Source: Margaritifera margaritifera (lineage: Eukaryota > Mollusca > Bivalvia > Unionida > Margaritiferidae). Taken from it: DNA of 64,000 bases. The stretch lies in contig JAQPZY010001419.1 of assembly GCA_029931535.1 (NCBI GenBank), positions 186,001 to 250,000 of the forward strand, in the 5' to 3' direction. The position numbers were made by a program, and so were the translations under genes. The stretch's first letter is position 1; every line of letters begins with the position of its first letter. Below the pieces are notes generated by a model. It worked only from the letters and a program-made list of their open reading frames with translations, made no database searches and had not been told where the DNA came from. This document shows, one piece after another, positions 57,002 to 64,000 of the stretch.

Positions 57002-59940
57002 TATTGTTAAAATTTTTACATAAAATCAAACTATTTACTTTTTGAGTGGGATTTGTTGTGATTTATTGATATGTACCATTCCTTTGTCGTATGTATATAT
57101 TTAAAGCATGGTAAGCATTTATTTTCATTGTTTGAATGTTGTAAATTACATATATAATAGGCATTCTAGCAAATTCATGTACATATGTGTATTTTGAGAC
57201 CATGTTCAGTACGATGTTTTGCCAAAGAATGTTCTGTATGATTGACAAACAATCTTTATTCTAGGCTATGTTTGATGTCATACATGTATTTTTCGATGTC
57301 CGCCATCTTTGTTTTGGAGGCAATTTGTGTATTGGAGGTGCCTCCAGTTTTCACAATGTGCAGTATGTAGTATGTGCAAGCGTATTTGAACATTAATAAA
57401 CAGTTTATATACTGAGTTTTTACATAGAATCAGTTTTGTTTAACAATACAATGATTTACTTGCCATCTCCTGCAAAGATAACATATCTGAATTGTGCATG
57501 TTCTAATTTTCCCGCACCACCAACCTCAGTTTTGAGGCCAGCGTTTGCTGTTACAGATCATACACAATGATTTTAGTGTTTGGTGATATATTTGTAATAA
57601 AACGTGGACTAATATAATTAGCATTTAATACTTGTCTTGAATCATAATATTTTAGTGGTAGTTAATATTTACTGTGTCCTAAATCCCCATTAGAAATATG
57701 CACTATTTTATCGGAGTGTTACATGGCGTAGTACAACTGAAAGTTATAAATAGGGGTGTCGTGCACGCCAGTCAGTTTTCCTTTGAACGGCATTGGGTTC
57801 GTGTAAAATTACATTAACGTTATATATTGTGTTTCCATTTTCCAAATCAGCTTCCAAAAGTGGTAGAGAATATTATCATTCTCTACATAGAAATTAATTT
57901 TAAGTGATCATATTTGAAAATATACATTAATTTCTGTAATATAAATATTTAGTAACTTTATGTACTAAAGAGAATCAAAGTCAAATATTATAGCATAGAG
58001 TACTTATACATAGGAGTATTAGGTCTCCATAAAACTTATGCTATATTTATGCTGTTTCAGTATATTGGTATGACTCTATAATTTTAATATAACAGAAATG
58101 GTCATCCATTTCACATGATAGCTCTATTTATTTGAATTTGTTTGTTACTGGGAATTTAATGTTACTCCTATGAATATTCGTTAATTTCACTAGTGAATTG
58201 TTTTTCATTACTATTGTTTTTAATACTTCTAGTTCTTGAGACTGTGATTATTATGACAGGTCATGAAATAGATGTAAATTCTGTTATATTAGATGTAAAT
58301 TCTGTTATATTAGTTTATTTATTAATAAATATAACATGTTAAGACTTGAATAAATCTTTTATTGTTGTTCTTATTCAGAGTTTCTGTTGTCTATATACTT
58401 GGATAGATATATAGTTTCGTGACATATAAGTAACTAATGTAACAGCCATAATTTCTACAGGAACTTCGTCTGTTATCGGACGATCGGACGACTTTCTATA
58501 TACCACATAATTACGAATTCAAGGTTCGAATTAAAGGTTTGCTGAAGTCCTGAAACAGGAAGTAACTTTCTAAATGTAAGTGAGCTTGTGCTGGAAATTA
58601 AACCTAGGTGAGCACGTTACAATATGTACCCTTTAATGCTTTGTCACATAGTTGGTACATTTTACATATAGTGTGTGCAGTTTAATATTTTTGATATGTT
58701 AACATATCACTTTATCTGAATCTGACTGGTCCAAATAAGCCCATGAAATTCTTGCGCAGTATTATCTTTACTAATTGGCTGTGACGGTGGGAATTTTCCT
58801 TACCCCGTCTTCTGGAACTTTTCTTTTTTACTATTACTATCAACATTTTGGCGGCCATTTTTCAAATCGATTGCCCAAGAGGCATTGAGAAATAAAGGTT
58901 ACGTCTGTTGGAATATGGCCAATGGGCTCGTTATAAATAAAATTAAGGGTATCCGTCAATGGATAGAGGGCGGGGGGGGGGAGTATATACCCGTAACTGG
59001 GACCCCAACCTATGACAGGCGTGGTTTAAATGTTAACCTAAAGAAGTAAATAAACTCACCTCTGTTTAGAGAAGAATGTGGACAAATGCCGGTCTCCCAA
59101 CTGACAGAAAATTTGCCAACCTTTATATTATTAACGGGGGGGGGGGGAAATATGCAGATGGACAGGGCAGTTGCCCCGGACGCCAGAGGTCTTGGGGCAC
59201 CAAAAAAGCTGATAAAAACTCGGGCCTCGTATTCTGGCCCTTTGGGCCAACATTGTCGCCCCAGGCTCCATTTACCCTTAGTAAGCCGCTGCATTCATCC
59301 AAATCAAATAATGCAAATATCCGGTCACAAATACATTAAATCTGGAATTACTTTATTCAGCAATATCTTTCGTCTAGATTTAGTACAATTTCTGCATCCA
59401 GTAATCATCCCTTTACATGAATATCCAACAACTGGAATGCTACTTTTCCTGCCGTATAATTTCGCCAAGGCTGGAAATTATTCAACTCATTTAATAAATT
59501 CAATATTAAATCATTACCCATTTTTTAGATCGCCAATGTATCAAACATACATACTATGTAGAGAAGCACTCCAGTATATGGTGGTCTCATCTACAACATT
59601 GTACACTGTTAAGGCTCCCTTGAACCGTGTAATAGTAGTGAACCATGGTGTCATGACAACATCTTATTTGTCAATTAAGATGCATTTATATCCAGCTGAT
59701 AAACCAACATAATCACAATTCTCCTCACCAAACCTCTGCAAGACAGAAGTAGTAGTGGATTGGTCGTGGTATCCCATTGAAGTTTGAAGCTAAAACCGTG
59801 GTGTATGAGCCCATGTCTGGGAAATACAGCCAGTCTCCAATATTCAGCTCTGGAAGATGAATCTTTTCTTTGATGCAATCCAGGCTATCACAGGTTGGAC
59901 CCCACAGACTGCACTCATATTTAAGGCTCAACTCTGGTTC
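55798..59940 (-). CDS. ODC1: Ornithine decarboxylase-type gene, last two coding exons (5' part beyond window)
   Basis: Two exons (59940-59729, 55942-55798) join in phase (TG|G = Trp) to 117 residues plus stop. They cover the C-terminal part of a PLP-dependent fold-III decarboxylase that makes putrescine from ornithine in the cytosol. WGPTCD carries the catalytic Cys360/Asp361 equivalents (human numbering), and MGSYT keeps the Tyr389 equivalent that contacts PLP; antizyme inhibitors have lost that Tyr, so an active decarboxylase is favoured over AZIN. The N-terminal barrel with the PLP lysine lies right of 64000. Paralog identity is not settled. Confidence 0.88.
56930..57000. repeat. (AT)n plus (AC)n microsatellite
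   Basis: Compound dinucleotide tract in the ODC intron. Confidence 0.95.
57745..57778 (+). promoter_or_regulatory. TATA box plus initiator
   Basis: TATAAATAGGGG followed 27 bp on by CCAGTCAGTTTTCC, a textbook core-promoter spacing. Probably the LTR promoter of the surrounding candidate element; no host gene follows on this strand. Confidence 0.4.
58271..58312 (+). repeat. 21-bp perfect tandem duplication
   Basis: GATGTAAATTCTGTTATATT plus A occurs twice back to back. Confidence 0.9.
59130..59290. repeat. GC-rich transposon-like fragment
   Basis: Contains G11, GGGCAGTTGCCCCGGACGCC, GGTCTTGGGGCACC and CTGGCCCTTTGGGCC. The GGCGCC...GGGGCA phrase resembles the outer part of the hAT MITEs here, but no terminal repeats were found. 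It accounts for the first third of a long open frame (59086-59712). Confidence 0.35.
59729..59940 (-). CDS. ODC1: ODC penultimate exon (C-terminal beta domain, active-site Cys)
   Basis: 212 nt, starts phase 0 after CTACAG, ends TTTG|GTGAGG. Reads YECSLWGPTCDSLDCIKEKI then LPELNIGDWLYFPDMGSYTT and SNFNGIPRPIHYY. Close to human WGPTCDGLDRI...GDWM-F-NMGAYT...STFNGFQRPTIYY. Reading on past the donor would hit TGA at once, supporting the splice. Confidence 0.93.
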
Positions 59941-60599
59941 CTGTAGACAACAGAAATAAATTTCTTAGCAAGTTGTAATTTGCAATACACCTTTTGTGTG
60001 ATTACTTTTCGTTTGGTCTGTTTGCTTATTTTTATTATTTTATATTGTCTTTTTTCCTATCATATTTGTAAACTTCAATGTTTGCCGCATTTCCATGATA
60101 ATTTTTAGACTTGACAAATAATTATATTTAATAGAAGAATAAAAATCCTGATTGCAGCCGGTGATTTTAGAAAGTGACTTAAAGCATTTAACTTAACTGC
60201 TCTATTACTTTATCACATGACAGGAACCAAATTTATTGCCAACTGTGCTTTAAATGTGCATACATCAGATACAACACAGTAAAAGACATTGCAATATTCT
60301 CAGAAATAAGTATTATTTATCTAGTATCCAGGATACAGCAAACGTCAAAAGAGAGTAGTGGAAAGAAGTAAAAAGAATGGAATATGCTATTGCCCAATTT
60401 TTAAAGAATTTTTAACTAAAAATGCTCCAACATCTAATGTTAAATCAGTTCGATCACTAGAGGAGGAATACAGAGCTGATTATGACTAAAGTTAAAACAC
60501 GGTGTGTAATTACATTAATAACAGATACATAAATATATTAGTGTTATGTTGTAAATCAAAGTAAGGAGAAGATGCATATGTATGGAAAAAAACTCATAC

Positions 60600-62235
60600 A
60601 AATCATGACATGGAATGCTGAAACATCCAACCTATTCAATGTCTTGTAAATATAAAGATGCATGATAACTTTTATTGAAATCCAACAGTCATTCGATGTT
60701 TTGGAGACCAAAGTAAGGAGGACGGACATTCAGATGCCATAGCCATTGTAATCATAATGTGGAATGGTCGAAATCAAACAATATTTGATAATGTAATGCT
60801 GCAGATGCAAAAGTCTAGAGAGCAGGCAATCAGAAGCCATAGCTGTTCTAAATGAAAATGTGTATTGCTGAACATTAAACTCTTTCAAGGCCAAATCAAT
60901 ATAAAGCTGCATACCAAATTTGGTTGAAACCCAGAAGACCATAGTAAGTTATGCTTCAGAAACCAAAATTTGGAAAAAATTAAAATCAAGGGCTCTAACT
61001 CCACAAATTGATACTCTGGAACACTGGAAATCTACATGTCAGATTTGGGTGAAATCTAACAATTGTTTGATAAAGTAATGTAAGTCAGGAAGAGGAATAA
61101 TTGGCAGCGTAACTCATGTACATGAGATAATGAAACGCTTAAAATAACACCCAAAGTCTCGTCTATATTCAGCAACACATCAAATTTGGTTGAAATCCAA
61201 CAAATCTTGGTAAAGTTAAGCTGCGGAAACCAAAGTAAGGAGTATAAGAAACCAGGGACTCTAACTCTTGGAATGAAGTCACTGTGCTTGAAATCAGAAT
61301 CTTTTAAGGACTCATCAGCATACAGCTGCATGCTGCATGCAAAATTTGGATAAAATCCAACAATCCTGAGTAAAGTATTTCGGCAGAAACTTACATCAGG
61401 AGAATGGACACTCAGGGAACATAACAACTGCAAATGATGTTTATGAATAGTGGAAGTCTAATTAATAAAGGTTTCATCAATATAAAAATGTATATCAGAG
61501 TTGGCTGCAATCCAACAAATCTTCATAAAATTATATTGTGGAAACCAAAGATAAGAGGACAGACAATCTGAGGAACAAATCCTGTAAGTGATGTCATTAA
61601 CTGCTGGAAATCAACCTTCTTACAAGTGCTCATCAATACAAAGAAACAGACATTTTTTTTAAAAATCTGGCTAGAGTTGTGTTGCAGAAACCAAAGTTAG
61701 GAGGACAGGCAATCAGGCGGGGGGACTCCTGTAAATGATGACAAGGAGTGCTGGTGCTGGAAATTGAACTCTCTCGACCTCTAATTAGTATAAAGATGCA
61801 TACCAAATTTAGTCGAAAAGTAATAACCCTTGGTAACATTGAGCTGTGAAAGCAAAATTTGGAGGACAGGCCAGCAGGGGCCACAACTTCTCAAAATTAT
61901 GACTTAGAAGGCTAGACATTTTTTAGATCCTCATCATTATAAAGTTGAGCGCCCAGTTTGGTTAAAATTCAACAATTCTTAGTAAAGTTATCAGGCAGAA
62001 ACCAACACTGCTGACGGAGCGACAAATGTGATTATGATAGGGCTTAACCAAATTTTTTGAGCAGGGCATTAATAAATAGACCTTTAAAATCTGACTTAAC
62101 GTGACCATGCTTGTGAACAGCAATGTAGACAAGCTTTGAAACATTAGAGCTATTAGTGATGGGTGCATTGCATAGGAAAAAGGTGACGACAACTTGCTCT
62201 TGAATGTTTTAAACAGAAGAACATCTTGGATACAA

Positions 62236-62305
<70 letters not shown>

Positions 62306-63660
62306 GCACCAGAACTCTATAACATAAATGATGTAAAATGTTGTCAAATTCATGCACAGGTTCAATAAAATGATGCACAAAATATTAGCTTCAAATCCAA
62401 TGATTACTATTAAGGCATAGGTGATAAACCATAGTCTGAATAAACGATAACCACTCCACCAATTATATTCTTCAAATTAATGCCACGGAAAGTTGATAGA
62501 CAATAATAAAACTCCTCCAAGCTCTCACCAAAATAAAGCCGCACATCAAACTGAATTGACAAACCAACATTCACACGTGAAGTTATGCTGAGGAAACCAG
62601 TCTAGGGAAACAAGAAATCAGAAGCCATAACTCCTCCGTATTAGGATGTACAAAGCTGTAAGTGTAACTCATCCAAAGTCATATTAATATAGAGCGTATA
62701 TCAAATTCAAATCGAACAATCCTTGGTAAAGTTATGCTACAGAAAGAAAAAAAAAACATCAGGAGGATGGGTAATCAGTCAGCACTGGAAATCCAGCTTA
62801 TTCAAAGTATCCTCAATACAAATTCAATGTTAAATCTGGTTGAAATCCTAAATTCCCTAATAAAGTTATGCTGCAGAAATCAACATTAAAGCATGCAATA
62901 AGGGTCCATACCAAAACATCCCTAAATGAAGATATTGAGTGCTCGAAACTAAACTCATTCAAGGGTCCCATCAATATAAAGCAGCATGCCGAGTTTGGCT
63001 AAAATCCAACTAATGTTATTCTGTTTAATTGACTCTTGAGCATCGGTCACTTGCAGAAAAGTGTCACCGAATTACAATATCTTATCAATTATGGTGAAGT
63101 TCAGTTCTGCAACATTTCAACTGTTTCAGGCTCAAAACTACGTACATTTTTAAAAAGCCAGCATTTTGACAAGACTTTATTGGAACAAATTAGTAAGTTA
63201 TAAATTGGTAATGGATTGGTCCAAAGAAACTTATGATCAATCATAAAATTATATCGAATAGCCAACACTAAAAGCCTTCGTAAAAGAATGGCTGTTGATG
63301 GGCAATCAGGGTCAACAACTTATGTAAATGATGGAACACTAAAAGTGAACCCATTCAAGGTCTCATCACCGTAAAGAAGCATTTTAAATTTAGCGCAAAT
63401 CAAGTTATAAGTCCTTGAAAGTCTTCTCAGTATAAAGCATCATGGAAAATTTGGTCCACATCCAGCTATTCTTTGTTGCAGACACCGAAGTTATGGAGAA
63501 ATCAAGAGCCATACTTCCACTAAATATTGATACAGAATGCTGAATATTGTCCCTATCCAAGGTCTTATCACTATAAAGCTGCACATTACATCTGGTTGAA
63601 ATCCAATTATTATTAAACTTATATTGTGGAAACCAAATTGTTGACATGCAGGCAAATGAC
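60600..63660 (-). repeat. Tandem array C, ~3 kb, ~20 diverged units
   Basis: Unit phrases GAAATCCAAC, TAAAGTTATGC, GAAACCAAAGTAAGGAGGAC, TCAAGGTCTCATCAATATAA and AGCTGCATACCAAATTTGG recur every ~140-160 bp (for example near 60679, 60933, 61053, 61193, 61351, 61510 and 61968). An (AT)n tract (62240-62303) interrupts it. Fills the last visible intron of the ODC-type gene. Orientation is arbitrary; reported frames are repetition artefacts. Confidence 0.7.
62240..62303. repeat. (AT)n microsatellite within array C
   Basis: About 32 AT units. Confidence 0.95.
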
Positions 63661-63978
63661 CACGATCATGATATGGCTGAGACTTGGTAGAGCAGGGTTG
63701 GAAGGAGAATCTATGTGCACCAATTGAAGACAGAGACTAAATAATATAAATATTGTGCTGTTACGGAATATAGGTTACATTTTCAAACTGTGTCCACTCT
63801 ACTGAAGGAAGCACAGACACAGACACACACAAATTATGATAGCCCTTGCCTGTGAAATGTAAGTGGTCAAGAAACATTTAAACAATAAATACAAAATTAT
63901 GACAAACAAAAGGTGCAAGTAGGTCTGATATAAAAAAAGGTCAAGTCAAATATAGAACGAGCATTGTCCCCTGGATCT

Positions 63979-64000
63979 TTCTCTCTCTCTCTCTCTCTCT
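63979..64000. repeat. (CT)n microsatellite at window end
   Basis: CT run cut by the window edge. Confidence 0.9.

Larger units (their letters stand above)
57549..58444 (+). mobile_element. Candidate solo LTR with TATA box and poly(A) signal
   Basis: Begins TGTTACAGATC and ends ACTAATGTAACA, so the ends form a 7-bp inverted repeat TGTTACA/TGTAACA. A full TATAAATA (57745-57752) lies 27 bp before an initiator-like TCAGTT (57772), and AATAAA at 58349-58354. No target-site duplication could be matched, so the edges may be wrong. Lies in the ODC intron, opposite strand to the gene. Confidence 0.4.
55943..59728 (-). other. ODC last intron
   Basis: Carries the compound (AT)n/(AC)n tract, the candidate solo LTR, the 21-bp duplication and the GC-rich fragment at 59130-59290. 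No additional exon recognised. Confidence 0.65.

Noticed and set aside
59086..59712. Longest open frame of the window (208 codons, plus strand)
   Set aside because: Its first third runs through a GC-rich transposon-like fragment with a G11 run, the rest is AT-rich and without any recognised domain, and it ends against the ODC exon of the opposite strand. Chance plus repeat is the simpler reading.
61962..62380. Two open frames of 75 and 138 codons with long Tyr-Ile repeats
   Set aside because: They read through the (AT)n tract and array C. No evidence of coding.

Overview
The window looks like nuclear DNA of a metazoan, most likely a marine invertebrate and plausibly a bivalve mollusc. It is AT-rich, its genes are split into short exons by kilobase introns, and it is crowded with degenerate transposons, microsatellites and arrays of roughly 130-160 bp diverged tandem units that resemble the tandem-repeat-bearing non-autonomous elements known from bivalves. 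The phylum is inferred from repeat style and two conserved genes; nothing here names a species.

Two host genes can be assembled, both on the minus strand. (1) A complete KHDRBS/Sam68-SLM (STAR family) RNA-binding protein gene spans 6074-35037: nine coding exons whose phases all join, giving 329 residues with QUA1, KH, QUA2, RG-rich, Tyr/Gly-rich and basic C-terminal parts. (2) The last two coding exons (59729-59940 and 55798-55942) of an ornithine decarboxylase-type gene; its 5' exons lie beyond the right edge.

Layout: 1-6000, downstream flank of the KHDRBS gene with repeat arrays and SINE-like modules. 6074-35037, KHDRBS gene; its introns hold four large ~140 bp-unit arrays, a hAT relic with a transposase C-terminus, a hAT-type MITE, a pogo/mariner-like element with a SINE inside, and several dispersed repeats. 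36100-40125, a transposon graveyard: a minus-strand LINE relic (gag-like ORF1, endonuclease, RT and RNase H pieces) carrying a nested hAT MITE and a nested inverted-repeat element, next to a plus-strand Polinton/Maverick DNA polymerase B fragment. 40125-48970, an ~8.8 kb imperfect palindrome; its left arm carries a ~1.2 kb solo-LTR-like insertion and its central spacer holds a GC-richer coding-like island I cannot assign. 51100-52900, a second LINE relic. 53090-53870, another array. 54800-64000, the ODC gene 3' part, with a candidate solo LTR in one intron and a ~3 kb tandem array in the next.

The most unusual items are the long palindrome with its unassigned central coding island, the Polinton polymerase fragment ending exactly at its left edge, and several distinct array families that share period and motifs, two of which end in similar hairpin-plus-CTAA termini suggesting Helitron-like elements. 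No CRISPR array, rRNA or intact autonomous transposon was found. All alignments were made by eye; percentages and boundaries are estimates.
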